NCBI GenBank assembly: GCA_031269205.1
Contig: JAISZM010000108.1
Coordinates: 1 to 25,005, forward strand
Origin: Eubacteriales Family XIII. Incertae Sedis bacterium
GTDB taxonomy: Bacteria; Bacillota; Clostridia; Peptostreptococcales; Anaerovoracaceae
Direction: 5' to 3'
DNA length: 25,005 nucleotides
Each line of letters starts with the position of its first letter. Position 1 is the stretch's first letter. Under the pieces are notes generated by a model, which did no database searches, was not told the DNA's origin, and worked only from the letters and a program-made list of their open reading frames with translations. A program made the position numbers and the translations under genes. Shown here in pieces: positions 1 to 8,523 of the stretch.

Positions 1-153
1 TCCCCCGGTACGCTCATGCTCGAACACAGCGACGTACCTGAGAAGATAGATCTGCTCGTCAACCTGCTGTCGGAGTACGAGATTCTCGACATGGCCCGCG
101 GCGGGGCGATAGCGCTGAACTCGGGCGAAGAAGAAAAATATATCTTCGAATAG
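1..153 (+). CDS. ilvN: Acetolactate synthase small (regulatory) subunit, 3' end only
   Basis: Only the last 50 codons are present, in frame from base 1 to the TAG at 151-153. The residues EKIDLLVNLLSEYEILDMAR followed by GGAIAL match the C-terminal ACT-like part of IlvN/IlvH, where a K-I-D-x-F-I-x-L-L segment leads into E-x-A-R-T-G. The family binds the large thiamine-diphosphate subunit IlvB and gives valine feedback control of branched-chain amino acid synthesis. The short acidic tail ending in YIFE is not conserved in the family as I know it. The gene begins outside the window, so its operon context cannot be seen. It faces the minus-strand thioesterase gene tail to tail. Confidence 0.75.
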   Translation, partial: SPGTLMLEHSDVPEKIDLLVNLLSEYEILDMARGGAIALNSGEEEKYIFE

Positions 154-203
154 CGGAGTCCGCCTCCGGTCGACGTCTGCCCCGACGGCGCGTCCACGCC
201 TGC

Positions 204-220
204 CGCGTGTTTGACACGCG
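204..220. terminator. Perfect 7-bp stem-loop between convergent genes
   Basis: CGCGTGT, loop TTG, then ACACGCG forms a perfect 7-bp stem with a 3-nt loop. It lies between the ilvN stop (153) and the convergent thioesterase stop (279). There is no T-run on either side, so if it terminates transcription it is a non-canonical or Rho-assisted signal. Position is the main argument. Confidence 0.3.
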
Positions 221-278
221 AAATCCGTCCGAAGCGAAACGCGCGATTGCCGCAAAACACCTACCCGGCGCGTGACGA

Positions 279-704
279 TCACCTACCGAGATGTATCGTA
301 TAGCCGTTCCCTATCATGAGGGCGACTTTCGTGCCAAGTTCGTCCTCGACCTTCATTTCGTACACGGACGAAACGCGGCCGCGCGTCATCTCCTCGGCTG
401 TGCAGATGAGTCTCTTCCCCTTAGGCGGTGCGAAGTAATTGATGTTCGCCGACTGGCTGACCGTGATGAATCTGTCCGTTTCGTCGCGAAGGAGATGCCC
501 GCAGTTCGAGGCGACCGCAAACGCGCTGTCCGCAAGGGTATACGTCACGCCTCCCTGCACGACGCCCCCCTTGTTGAAATGCTTTTCGGGAGATATGTCG
601 ATCGCGCAAACGGCCCTGCCCTCGCCGGCCTCCACGATCTCGACCCCCGTCAACATCAGATATTTATCGCCCCTGAAAAAATCCCGCACATCGCTCACAT
701 CCAT
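279..704 (-). CDS. PaaI-family hotdog-fold thioesterase
   Basis: A 141-residue protein when started at the ATG at 704. That start has GAAAGGACAG about nine bases upstream, whereas the longer reading from 746 uses GTG without a ribosome site. The central HFNKGGVVQGGVTYTLAD segment is the hotdog helix of PaaI/YdiI-type acyl-CoA thioesterases. Gln stands where many members have His in the HGG motif, a variant I recognise from clostridial homologues. Length fits the single-hotdog family (about 130-150 residues). These enzymes hydrolyse acyl-CoA thioesters in the cytosol as homotetramers or dimers; the substrate here cannot be deduced. It is divergent from the antiporter gene and appears monocistronic. 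Confidence 0.85.
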   Translation of the reverse strand: MDVSDVRDFFRGDKYLMLTGVEIVEAGEGRAVCAIDISPEKHFNKGGVVQGGVTYTLADSAFAVASNCGHLLRDETDRFITVSQSANINYFAPPKGKRLICTAEEMTRGRVSSVYEMKVEDELGTKVALMIGNGYTIHLGR

Positions 705-765
705 AAGATCCTGTCCTTTCACGTCCTGTTCCGCACGGCCCAGCACCGATCACGCCGATACCACT

Positions 766-774
766 ATAGTATCA
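766..774 (-). promoter_or_regulatory. Candidate extended -10 promoter of the thioesterase gene
   Basis: On the minus strand the bases read TGATACTAT, a TGn extended -10 with hexamer TACTAT. This would give a 5' leader of about 55 nt to the ATG at 704. No convincing -35 box is visible. Confidence 0.35.
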
Positions 775-839
775 TGACTTACGATCTTGAAGTAGTAACC
801 GCCGGCAAGTGGCGCGCACTGATAAATTGTGTGTCCATC

Positions 840-868
840 TTGTAAAATTTGTGCCTTTCTGATATTCT
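840..868 (+). promoter_or_regulatory. Candidate promoter of the antiporter gene
   Basis: TTGTAA (840-845), 17-nt spacer, TATTCT (863-868), preceded by TGA so that the -10 is also of the extended TGn type. A transcript starting near 875 would have a leader of about 40 nt, with the ribosome site GGGAGGAA just before the start codon at 914. Confidence 0.4.
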
Positions 869-913
869 GTTACCCACGGTAAACATTGAAAATGTAAGGG
901 AGGAATAAGATAT

Positions 914-2413
914 ATGGAAGACAATCATTTTCGAAGAAAAGGGAAATTTACGATTCCGGTGGCCGCGCTCGCTTTTTTTCTGTCCGGCGCTGGTTTCGTG
1001 TCAGCTACTGAAAAAGTTCCTATTGATTTTGTTGACGAAGTTCCCCTTGAGCTCGGAAACGAACTTCCCCTTTGGAGCGTGTTGCCCTTTGTCGGCATGT
1101 TGCTCTCCATCGCCATATTCCCCCTGATCAAGCCGCACTGGTGGGAACGCCATCTGCTGAAAGTGGCGATATTCTGGTCAGTGGTGTTCCTCGTACCCTT
1201 CGCCATCTCTTTCGGACCGTCGGAGGCCTTGTCCGAACTGCTTGAGATTGTCATTTTGGACTATCTTCCTTTCATCGTCCTGTTGTGGGGGTTGTTCGCG
1301 GTCTCGGGTGGCATTGTCCTGAAAGGAGAGTTGGCCGGCACGCCGAAAGTGAATATCGCGTTGATCGTGATAGGCACGCTGCTCGCGAGCTGGGTCGGTA
1401 CGACGGGCGCGAGCATGTTGCTCATCCGCCCCGTCATACGCGCAAACCGCTGGCGCGAGAAAAAGGCTCACGTGGTGATTTTTTTCATCTTTCTCGTTTC
1501 CAATATAGGCGGCTGCCTGACGCCGGTGGGCGACCCGCCCCTCTTTCTCGGTTTCCTCAGGAACGTTCCATTTTTCTGGACCATGAGATTGGCTCCTATG
1601 CTGCTTATGAACTCCGCCATACTGCTCGTCCTCCTGTTCCTGATCGACCGTCGGCTTTACAATAAGGAGATCGCGGCGGGAAGAAAGCCGGAGGTGTCAA
1701 TCGACAGGAAACCGTTGCGGGTGGAAGGTCTGCACAACCTCGTTTTTCTTGCCGTCATAGTCGGAAGCGTCATACTGAGCGGCATGTTGTCGGAAAATCC
1801 CTTGTTTTACGACGCGGCCGCGGAACAGGCGCGCGGCATACCGGTGTATGGCCACGTCGTCGTGCCGTTCTCCAGCATGCTGCAAATGGCGTTGATTATC
1901 TTAGCCGGTCTCTTGTCGGTAGCTACGACAAAGAAGGCGTTGCGCGAGGCCAATCTGTTCACATGGGGGCCGATCAAGGAAGTCGCGAGCCTGTTCATCG
2001 GAATATTCATCACCATGATTCCGGCACTCGCCATACTGAACGCGCGCGGCGCGGAATTGGGACTGGAAAAGCCCTGGCATTTCTTCTGGGCGACGGGTAC
2101 TCTGTCGAGCTTCCTCGACAACGCGCCCACCTATCTCGTGTTTATGACCACGGCCGGCTCTCTCGGCTCCGTGGGAGGGGTGTCAACGGCGGTGGGAACC
2201 ATAGCTCCCGCGCTGCTTATGGCGATCTCGGCGGGCGCCGTCTTCATGGGCGCGAACACCTACATCGGAAATGCGCCAAACTTCATGGTCAAGTCAATAG
2301 CCGAGGAAAACGGCATAAAGATGCCGAGCTTTTTTGGCTATATGAAGTGGTCCGTAGGGATTTTGATTCCTCTGTTTCTCTTGGATACGCTGGTCTTTTT
2401 CCCTTGGTGGTGA
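914..2413 (+). CDS. Sodium:proton antiporter of the CitMHS_2 (ion transporter superfamily) type
   Basis: A 499-residue polytopic membrane protein with roughly a dozen hydrophobic segments. GGGAGGAA sits at the correct distance before the ATG. An N-terminal hydrophobic stretch (about residues 15-31) may be a signal peptide or an extra helix. Diagnostic features are WVGTTGASMLLIRPVIRANR, the NIGGCLTPVGDPPLFLGF loop and, in the second half, SSFLDNAPTYLVF and MGANTYIGNAPNFM. These paired re-entrant-loop motifs are typical of the NhaD/ArsB/CitMHS superfamily. Proteins with this loop pattern are annotated as sodium:proton antiporters (Pfam CitMHS_2); a carboxylate substrate is the main alternative. 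It converges on the ATP synthase operon, whose c subunit looks sodium-binding, which fits a sodium-cycling role. Confidence 0.85.
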   Translation: MEDNHFRRKGKFTIPVAALAFFLSGAGFVSATEKVPIDFVDEVPLELGNELPLWSVLPFVGMLLSIAIFPLIKPHWWERHLLKVAIFWSVVFLVPFAISFGPSEALSELLEIVILDYLPFIVLLWGLFAVSGGIVLKGELAGTPKVNIALIVIGTLLASWVGTTGASMLLIRPVIRANRWREKKAHVVIFFIFLVSNIGGCLTPVGDPPLFLGFLRNVPFFWTMRLAPMLLMNSAILLVLLFLIDRRLYNKEIAAGRKPEVSIDRKPLRVEGLHNLVFLAVIVGSVILSGMLSENPLFYDAAAEQARGIPVYGHVVVPFSSMLQMALIILAGLLSVATTKKALREANLFTWGPIKEVASLFIGIFITMIPALAILNARGAELGLEKPWHFFWATGTLSSFLDNAPTYLVFMTTAGSLGSVGGVSTAVGTIAPALLMAISAGAVFMGANTYIGNAPNFMVKSIAEENGIKMPSFFGYMKWSVGILIPLFLLDTLVFFPWW

Positions 2414-2490
2414 ACGAGGAATTTTTCAAACTTCACATTGCGGGCGTTGAGAACCTTGTAGAATAACAAGCATACAGGGAGGTGCGGCTT

Positions 2491-2934
2491 TCACGCCTTT
2501 GCGCGGCGACCGCCCTTTGCTACCTTCATGCGGTTGAGGGCCTTGTTCAGCGAGACCTGAGCCTGCTTGTATTCCTCGTCGTCGTCGTCCGACGGGACGG
2601 GGCCTTTGCGGCTGTTGAGAATGGCTTCGGCGCGCTCCTTTTCGTTCTGCGCGCGCGAGAGATCAATGTCGCCCTGCCATTCGGCCGCATCGACAAAGAC
2701 CATGACCTCGCCCTTCACGTCGACGAATCCCGGCGAACCCGCGGCTATCTTGAAGTCCTTTTGGCCCGCTTCCTGTATCCATATCTCACCGACGTCAAGG
2801 AGCTTGCAGGCCCACGAGTGATTCGCCATGAAGCCTTCATCGCCTCCCGTCGTGCGGAGGATGACAAGTTCAACATCCCCTTCGTAGAAAAGGCGCTCGG
2901 GCGTCACTATATCAAGTTTAAAACTCTTCGCCAT
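2491..2934 (-). CDS. atpC: F1Fo ATP synthase epsilon subunit
   Basis: 147 residues, last gene of the operon. The N-terminal beta-sandwich begins KLDIVTPERLFYEGDVELVI, the usual epsilon start. The C-terminal helical hairpin (about residues 90-140) carries an acidic linker SDDDDEE between the two helices. Epsilon couples the gamma stalk to the c ring and can inhibit ATP hydrolysis through its C-terminal helices. The segment usually reading G-V-L-P-x-H-A-P is divergent here (FMANHSWACKLL), but the fold pattern holds. It starts 90 nt after the atpD stop with only a weak AAAGATG ribosome site, perhaps limiting its synthesis relative to beta. Confidence 0.93.
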   Translation of the reverse strand: MAKSFKLDIVTPERLFYEGDVELVILRTTGGDEGFMANHSWACKLLDVGEIWIQEAGQKDFKIAAGSPGFVDVKGEVMVFVDAAEWQGDIDLSRAQNEKERAEAILNSRKGPVPSDDDDEEYKQAQVSLNKALNRMKVAKGGRRAKA

Positions 2935-3024
2935 AATTCATCTTTCAGTATCGCTCTGTCCGCTTCGCTCGCGGCCTGCGCGGAATGACTATCGCCGCTC
3001 CCTAGCGGTGCGGAGTCGCCTTCG

Positions 3025-4446
3025 TCAGCTGCTCTTGCTGTATTTCTCTGTAACCTCATCAATTCCGCCGGCATAGAGGAAGAATGATTCGGGTATCTCG
3101 TCGTGCTTTCCGTCGAGTATCTCCTTGAAACCCCTGATGGTCTCGGCTATGGGCAGGTATTTGCCGGGTGTTCCCGTGAACGCCTCGGCTACGCTGAACG
3201 GCTGTGAGAGGAAGCGCTGTATCTTGCGCGCCCTGCCTACCGTGAGTTTATCCTCGTCAGAGAGTTCGTCCATGCCGAGTATCGCGATGATGTCCTGCAG
3301 ATCCTTATACCTCTGCAACACCTCCTGCACGCTGCGCGCTGTGTTGTAATGTTCCTCGCCGAGGATGTTCGGATCCATGATGCGCGAGGTGGACTCAAGC
3401 GGGTCGACGGCCGGGTAGATGCCGAGTTCGGTGATAGCGCGCGACAGTACGGTCGTCGCGTCGAGATGGGCGAAGGTCGTCGCAGGAGCCGGGTCGGTCA
3501 GGTCGTCGGCGGGTACGTAGACGGCCTGCACGGATGTTATGGAGCCAGTCTTTGTGGACGTGATGCGCTCCTGCAAGGCGCCCATCTCCGTCGCGAGTGT
3601 CGGCTGGTAGCCGACGGATGAAGGTACGCGGCCGAGCAGGGCGCTCACCTCGGAGCCAGCCTGCGTGAACCGGAATATGTTGTCGATGAACAGGAGGACG
3701 TCCTGTCCCTTCTCGTCGCGAAAATACTCGGCCATCGTCAGACCCGTCAGACCGACGCGCATACGCGCTCCGGGCGGCTCGTTCATCTGCCCGAAGACCA
3801 TGGCCGTCTTTTTGATAACGCCCGACTCCGTCATCTCGTAATAGAGATCGTTGCCCTCGCGTGTGCGTTCGCCGACGCCCGCGAACACGGATATGCCGCC
3901 GTGTTCCTTCGCGATATTGCTGATGAGTTCCTGTATGAGCACGGTTTTGCCGACGCCCGCGCCGCCGAACAGGCCGACCTTGCCGCCGCGCGTGTACGGA
4001 GCGATGAGGTCGATGACCTTGATGCCCGTCTCGAATATCTGGGCTGTCGTGTCCTGATCCTCGAAAGATGGCGCAGCGCGATGTATCGGCATCTTCTTCG
4101 CCGTGACGACGGGTTCCTTGCCGTCGATGTTCTCGCCTACGACGTTGAACAGGCGACCGAGTACCTCCTCGCCGACGGGAACCTCTATCGGGCCGCCCGT
4201 GTCCACCGCCTCCATGCCGCGCCGCATCCCGTCCGTCGACCAAAGTGCCACGCAACGCACGACGTCGTCGCCGATATGCTGAGCGACCTCGGCTACGATG
4301 TCTCCGTCCGGGCAGGTGATAACGATGGCATTCAGCAGGGAAGGTATATGCCCCTGCTCGAACTTCACGTCGATGACGGGTCCTATTATCTGGTGTATGA
4401 CACCCTTCACATTCCCGGCCTTCTTCACATTATCGGCAGTATCCAT
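3025..4446 (-). CDS. atpD: F1Fo ATP synthase catalytic beta subunit
   Basis: 473 residues from the ATG at 4446, which has GAAAGG upstream. A longer in-frame reading begins with TTG at 4503, inside the end of atpG, and adds 19 residues that do not look conserved. Walker A is GGAGVGKT, followed by the catalytic GERTREGND loop (Glu is the catalytic carboxylate of the family), the Walker B strand VLLFIDNIF and the ALLGRVPSSVGYQPTLATEM signature. It forms the three catalytic sites of the F1 head with alpha. Length and motifs are normal and no key residue is missing. Confidence 0.98.
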   Translation of the reverse strand: MDTADNVKKAGNVKGVIHQIIGPVIDVKFEQGHIPSLLNAIVITCPDGDIVAEVAQHIGDDVVRCVALWSTDGMRRGMEAVDTGGPIEVPVGEEVLGRLFNVVGENIDGKEPVVTAKKMPIHRAAPSFEDQDTTAQIFETGIKVIDLIAPYTRGGKVGLFGGAGVGKTVLIQELISNIAKEHGGISVFAGVGERTREGNDLYYEMTESGVIKKTAMVFGQMNEPPGARMRVGLTGLTMAEYFRDEKGQDVLLFIDNIFRFTQAGSEVSALLGRVPSSVGYQPTLATEMGALQERITSTKTGSITSVQAVYVPADDLTDPAPATTFAHLDATTVLSRAITELGIYPAVDPLESTSRIMDPNILGEEHYNTARSVQEVLQRYKDLQDIIAILGMDELSDEDKLTVGRARKIQRFLSQPFSVAEAFTGTPGKYLPIAETIRGFKEILDGKHDEIPESFFLYAGGIDEVTEKYSKSS

Positions 4447-4495
4447 GTTATTGAAACCTTTCGTAGTAACCAATCGACCATTCAAAAGTAACCTC

Positions 4496-5371
4496 TCACT
4501 CAAGCGCCTCCGCGCCGCTTACCACTTCTATTATCTGACGCGTGATGGCGTCCTGGCGCGCCCTGTTGTAGTACAGGTTCAGATCCGAGATCATCTGCCG
4601 CGCGTTTGTCGTCGCGTTGTCCATAGCCATATGCCGCGCGGCGTGCTCGCAGGTCGCCGACTCGACGATCGCCTGATATATCATTATCTCGGCGTACTTC
4701 GGCACGAGGTAGTTGAAGACCTCGGCGACGGACGGCTCGTATTCGACGTACTTCCCCGCGGCGGGAACCTCGGGATCGGGTTCAATCTCGATCGGAAGCA
4801 GGCGCGCGGCGACGACGCGCTGTTCAATGGGCGACCTGAACGAGGTGTAGACGAGCGTGATCTCATCCACCTTGCCTTCATCGTAGAGGTCTATGATCGG
4901 GCGCGTTATGTCGTGTGTCTCGAGGAAGGATATGCTCTCAGGCGGCCGCACGTGCTCGTCGAGTATCTCGTAGCCACGTCTTCTGAAGTAGTCGCGGCCT
5001 TTGCCGCCCACGGCGACGATGGCGGGTTTGCCCTCCGCTGTGCGCATCTCAGCTTCGGCCTTCTTGAGCACGTTTGTGTTGAAGCTGCCGGCGAGACCCC
5101 GGTTGCTCGTTATGACCACGTAGCAGGGGGCGACGGGTTTTGCGTCCTTGTCCGTGAGCAGATACTTCGTCGGTATCTCGTCCGCGCTCTGAAAGATGTC
5201 CTGTATCGATTCGGTGACGAAGTGGAAGTTCTCGCGCGTCGCGTCGAGCGCGCCGCGGGCTCGGCGTAGCTTCGCGACGGAGACGAGCTTCATCGCGTTT
5301 GTGATATGCTCGATGCCCGTGATGCTCCGAACGCGCTTTTTTATATCCTGTATGTTGCCCGCTCCCGCCAC
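4496..5371 (-). CDS. atpG: F1Fo ATP synthase gamma subunit
   Basis: 291 residues. The start is GTG at 5371, four bases after the atpA stop, with GAGGGAAG as ribosome site. The N-terminal helix reads NIQDIKKRVRSI followed by HITNAMKLVS, and the C-terminal helix contains ARQMISDLNLYYNRARQDAI. These two form the coiled-coil rotor axle inside the alpha/beta ring. The mid part has the TSNRGLAGSFN motif. The very short spacing to atpA and the near-contact with atpD indicate translational coupling. Confidence 0.97.
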   Translation of the reverse strand: MAGAGNIQDIKKRVRSITGIEHITNAMKLVSVAKLRRARGALDATRENFHFVTESIQDIFQSADEIPTKYLLTDKDAKPVAPCYVVITSNRGLAGSFNTNVLKKAEAEMRTAEGKPAIVAVGGKGRDYFRRRGYEILDEHVRPPESISFLETHDITRPIIDLYDEGKVDEITLVYTSFRSPIEQRVVAARLLPIEIEPDPEVPAAGKYVEYEPSVAEVFNYLVPKYAEIMIYQAIVESATCEHAARHMAMDNATTNARQMISDLNLYYNRARQDAITRQIIEVVSGAEALE

Positions 5372-5374
5372 GTC

Positions 5375-6892
5375 TTATTCTTCCCTCTTCAAAAACTCCG
5401 CCTTGTACTCTTCTATGCCCTTCCGCAGAGAGGCTTCGGCCTCTTCGGTGAGTTGGCCTGTCTCCACGATCGTCTTCGCGACCTTGGGGTATTGCGCGTC
5501 GATGAACGGGTACAGCCCCTTCTCGAAATCGTCTATCAGACGCGGATCCACATCGTCGAGGTATCGCTCCACGGCGGCGAAGAATATCATGACCTGATGC
5601 TCGACGGCCACGGGACTGTACTGCCGCTGTTTGATGATCTCCATGAGGACGATGCCGTGGTCGAGACGCGCTTTGGTCTCCTTGTCGATGTCCGAGCCGA
5701 ACTGCATGAAGCCCGCGAGTTCGCGGTACTGTGCGAGTTCGAGCTTGATCGCGCCGGCGACCTTTTTCATGGCCTTTATCTGCGCGTTGCCGCCGACGCG
5801 CGATACGGATATACCCACGTCCACGGCGGGGCGCTGACCCGAGAAGAACAGGTCGGACACCAGGAATATTTGGCCATCCGTTATCGAGATGACGTTCGTC
5901 GGTATGTAGGCCGATACGTCGCCCGCCTGCGTCTCTATGATGGGCAGAGCCGTCAGCGAGCCGCCACCGTTCTCTTCGGAGAGTTTTGCCGCGCGCTCTA
6001 GCAGGCGCGAGTGTAGGTAGAAGATGTCGCCGGGATAGGCCTCGCGTCCGGGGGGCCGCCTGAGCAGCAGCGACATGGCGCGGTAGGCCACGGCGTGCTT
6101 CGACAGATCGTCGTATATGATGAGGACGTCGCCTCCCTTGTACATGAAATACTCGCCCATCGCGCAGCCCGCGTAGGGTGCGAGGTATTGCATAGGCGCG
6201 ACCTCGCTCGCCGTGGCCGACACGACTATCGTGTAGGCCATGGCGCCCGCGCTTTCGAGCTGGTTCACCATCTGCGCGACGGTCGACTTCTTCTGGCCTA
6301 TCGCGACGTAGACGCAGACGACGTCTTTGCCTTTCTGGTTCAGTATCGTATCGACGGCTATCGCCGTCTTGCCCGTCTGCCTGTCGCCGATGATGAGTTC
6401 ACGCTGTCCCTTGCCTATCGGTATCATCGAGTCGATGGCCTTCAGCCCCGTCTGAAGAGGTTCGTAGACGGATCGTCTCGCGAGTACGCCTGGCGCAGGA
6501 TGTTCGACTTCCCTCGTATCCGCCGCGTGGATCGGACCCTTGCCGTCAAGCGGGTGTCCGAGCGAGTTCACGACGCGCCCGACGAGAGCCTCGCCGACGG
6601 GGACTTCGATAACGCGGCCCGTGGGCTTGACGATGTCGCCTTCCTTGATATGGCTGTCGGAACCCATGATGACGACGCCGACGTTCTCCTCCTCGAGGTT
6701 CAGGGCCATCCCGTAGGTTTCGCCCGGGAACTCGAGAAGCTCCCCGGCCATACATCCCGTCAGACCGAAGACGCGCGCGATGCCGTCGCCGACCTGTATG
6801 ACGGTTCCGAACTCCGAAACGTCGAGTTCGGACTTGTAGTTTTTGATCTGTTCGCGGATAACCGCTGATATTTCTTCGGGCCTGAGTTGCAT
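5375..6892 (-). CDS. atpA: F1Fo ATP synthase alpha subunit
   Basis: 505 residues from the ATG at 6892, with AAAGGACAAG upstream; the protein starts MQLRPEEISAVI, as most alpha subunits do. An in-frame ATG at 7012 would add 40 poorly conserved residues and has no ribosome site. Walker A is GDRQTGKT; the LLRRPPGREAYPGDIFYLHS segment and the SLTALPIIETQAGDVSAYIP stretch are classic alpha signatures. Alpha carries the non-catalytic nucleotide sites of the F1 head. A gap of 172 nt separates this start from the atpH stop, the largest gap inside the operon. Confidence 0.98.
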   Translation of the reverse strand: MQLRPEEISAVIREQIKNYKSELDVSEFGTVIQVGDGIARVFGLTGCMAGELLEFPGETYGMALNLEEENVGVVIMGSDSHIKEGDIVKPTGRVIEVPVGEALVGRVVNSLGHPLDGKGPIHAADTREVEHPAPGVLARRSVYEPLQTGLKAIDSMIPIGKGQRELIIGDRQTGKTAIAVDTILNQKGKDVVCVYVAIGQKKSTVAQMVNQLESAGAMAYTIVVSATASEVAPMQYLAPYAGCAMGEYFMYKGGDVLIIYDDLSKHAVAYRAMSLLLRRPPGREAYPGDIFYLHSRLLERAAKLSEENGGGSLTALPIIETQAGDVSAYIPTNVISITDGQIFLVSDLFFSGQRPAVDVGISVSRVGGNAQIKAMKKVAGAIKLELAQYRELAGFMQFGSDIDKETKARLDHGIVLMEIIKQRQYSPVAVEHQVMIFFAAVERYLDDVDPRLIDDFEKGLYPFIDAQYPKVAKTIVETGQLTEEAEASLRKGIEEYKAEFLKREE

Positions 6893-7064
6893 GGTATCAC
6901 TTGTCCTTTTTTCCGTATATGTCCCTATATGCGGCTTATCGCCCTCCCTCGTCGGCAGCGTAGCGTGTGCTTCAACGTGCGCGTCCTTCTCGTTCGGGCT
7001 ACTGCGCCGCATCCGCGAAAAAAGTCTCGCGTGATACAGCGCATGATTGACATGTATTTATCAT

Positions 7065-7604
7065 CTAACGGCTCATTATCTTGTCCCTCAGATCGTCGAG
7101 TTTGCTTCGCACGCTCGCGTCGATGAGCTTGCCGTTTATATATATCCGCACGCCCCCTATGAGGTTCGGATTCACGATGGCCTCGAGTTTTACGTTCCCG
7201 CGCAACAGTTTGCCCGTCTCCTCCTCAAAGCGCGCGATCCTGTCCTTCGTCAGTTCCACCGCGGACTCTATCGTGCCCTGCATTACGCCTTCGGCCGCAT
7301 TCGCCTTTTTTTCAAACGCTCTGGCGACGCCCTCGAAACTTCCCACGCGCCGCTTATCCATGAGCACGTACAGAAAATTCAACAGCTCCTGCGGCACTCT
7401 GCCCGCGAAGACCTTCGCCGCTATCTCCTTGCGCTCGCGTGGAGAGATGGACGGCATACGCAGCAGCAGGAAGAACTCAGGCTGCTTCTTGAAGGAGTCC
7501 GCAATCATCCTGACGGCCGCGACGAACTCGTCCGTCTTACCGAGATCCGCCGCCGCTTCGTACAGCGCCTCACCGTATACGTCGTTGACGGTTAGATTTT
7601 CCAC
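7065..7604 (-). CDS. atpH: F1Fo ATP synthase delta subunit
   Basis: 179 residues. The start is GTG at 7604, overlapping the end of atpF by 13 nt; no nearby ATG preserves the conserved N-terminus VNDVYGEALYEAAADLGK. The C-terminus GGVRIYINGKLIDASVRSKL is the standard delta (OSCP) ending. Delta sits on top of F1 and connects it to the b-subunit peripheral stalk. The overlap with atpF implies coupled translation of stalk components. Confidence 0.96.
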   Translation of the reverse strand: MENLTVNDVYGEALYEAAADLGKTDEFVAAVRMIADSFKKQPEFFLLLRMPSISPRERKEIAAKVFAGRVPQELLNFLYVLMDKRRVGSFEGVARAFEKKANAAEGVMQGTIESAVELTKDRIARFEEETGKLLRGNVKLEAIVNPNLIGGVRIYINGKLIDASVRSKLDDLRDKIMSR

Positions 7605-8119
7605 GCTCTGCTCTCTGCTTCCTTCAGCACATTGTCAACGATGGCCTGCTGCCCCGCCGGGTCGAGCTGTTTCTCGATGATCTTTTCAGCCGCGTACACC
7701 GCGAGCAGGCCTATCTGCTCGCGCATCTCCGTCAGCGCGCGCTCCTTCTCGGTCTCTATCTGCTCGCCCGCGCGGCGCGCGATGTCGCGCGCCTTCTCCT
7801 CGGCGCGCTCGATGATCTCCTTCGAGTTTTCGTCGGCCTGTCGCTTCGCCTCCGAGAGCATATCCCGCCGCTCGGATTTGATGTCCGCTATCATCGCGTT
7901 GTACTCCTCGAGCCGCGCGCTTGCGATCCTGTTCGTCTCGGCCGCGTTGTCGAAGCCGTCGATGATCTTCTGCTCGCGGGTCTGCATGAAGGCCCTCAGC
8001 TTCCCCCAGAAAAACTTCCTGAGGATGAGGATCAGCACGATGAACGTAGCCATGACCATGAAGAAGGTCGCGTCAAAGCCTATAAGGGGCTGCACCAATT
8101 CTATTTTTGCTGCAATCAT
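7592..8119 (-). CDS. atpF: F1Fo ATP synthase b subunit
   Basis: 175 residues. One N-terminal membrane helix (about residues 15-36, FFMVMATFIVLILILRKFFW) is followed by a long charged helical region rich in Glu, Arg and Ala that forms the peripheral-stalk coiled coil. AAGG lies seven bases before the ATG. Only one b-type gene is present, so the stalk is probably a b homodimer rather than b/b'. It is separated from atpE by 101 nt and overlaps atpH by 13 nt. Confidence 0.95.
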   Translation of the reverse strand: MIAAKIELVQPLIGFDATFFMVMATFIVLILILRKFFWGKLRAFMQTREQKIIDGFDNAAETNRIASARLEEYNAMIADIKSERRDMLSEAKRQADENSKEIIERAEEKARDIARRAGEQIETEKERALTEMREQIGLLAVYAAEKIIEKQLDPAGQQAIVDNVLKEAESRAWKI

Positions 8120-8220
8120 ATCTTTGCCTTAATCAACACGCATGTCGCCCGCATCCCGTACGATAATTTTAACGTTATCCGTCGGTTCGTCCGTGGGCGT
8201 TTTGCCGTTTGTAGCGTTGG

Positions 8221-8493
8221 TCAGAGTTTGCCGACGAGCGGATTGGCGAACACGAGGATGATCGCGATGATGAGCGCGAAGATGACCGATGTCTCCGTCA
8301 TGGCGAGTCCTACGAACATCGTCGTCATGATGTCGCCCTTGGCCTCCGGCTGACGCGCTATGCTCTCGAGCGCCTTGCCCGTGGCGATGCCCTGGCCGAT
8401 GCCGACGCCGAAACCGACGATCATAGCTATTCCCGCGCCAAGAGCGGACAGGCCGAGTACAAACGCCTCCGGTGATATTCCTGATAAGTCCAT
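8221..8493 (-). CDS. atpE: F1Fo ATP synthase c subunit with sodium-type ion site
   Basis: 90 residues forming two transmembrane helices joined by the polar loop ARQPEAKGD. The ion carboxylate is Glu67 in helix 2, within MTETSVIF. Gln34 in helix 1 (GIGQG) and Thr68 beside the Glu reproduce the Gln/Glu/Ser-or-Thr ligand set known from sodium-translocating c rings such as Propionigenium modestum (Gln32, Glu65, Ser66 there). Proton-type rings normally lack this Gln and hydroxyl pair. A very strong ribosome site, AGAAGGAGG seven bases before the ATG, fits the need for many c copies per complex. Ion specificity is inferred from these residues only. Confidence 0.97.
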   Translation of the reverse strand: MDLSGISPEAFVLGLSALGAGIAMIVGFGVGIGQGIATGKALESIARQPEAKGDIMTTMFVGLAMTETSVIFALIIAIILVFANPLVGKL

Positions 8494-8523
8494 AATATGC
8501 CTCCTTCTAAAACTATTACTCTA

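Noticed and set aside
2414..2490. Possible bidirectional terminator between the antiporter gene and atpC (CTTGT/ACAAG at about 2455-2470).
   Set aside because: Only a 5-bp AT-rich stem and no T-run; too weak to call.
4298..5269. A 323-codon plus-strand open frame across atpD and atpG.
   Set aside because: Mirror of strongly conserved ATP synthase genes, no ribosome site, no family resemblance.
6893..7012. N-terminal extension of AtpA by 40 residues from the ATG at 7012.
   Set aside because: No ribosome site there, residues unlike any alpha subunit, and a well-placed AAAGGA before the ATG at 6892.
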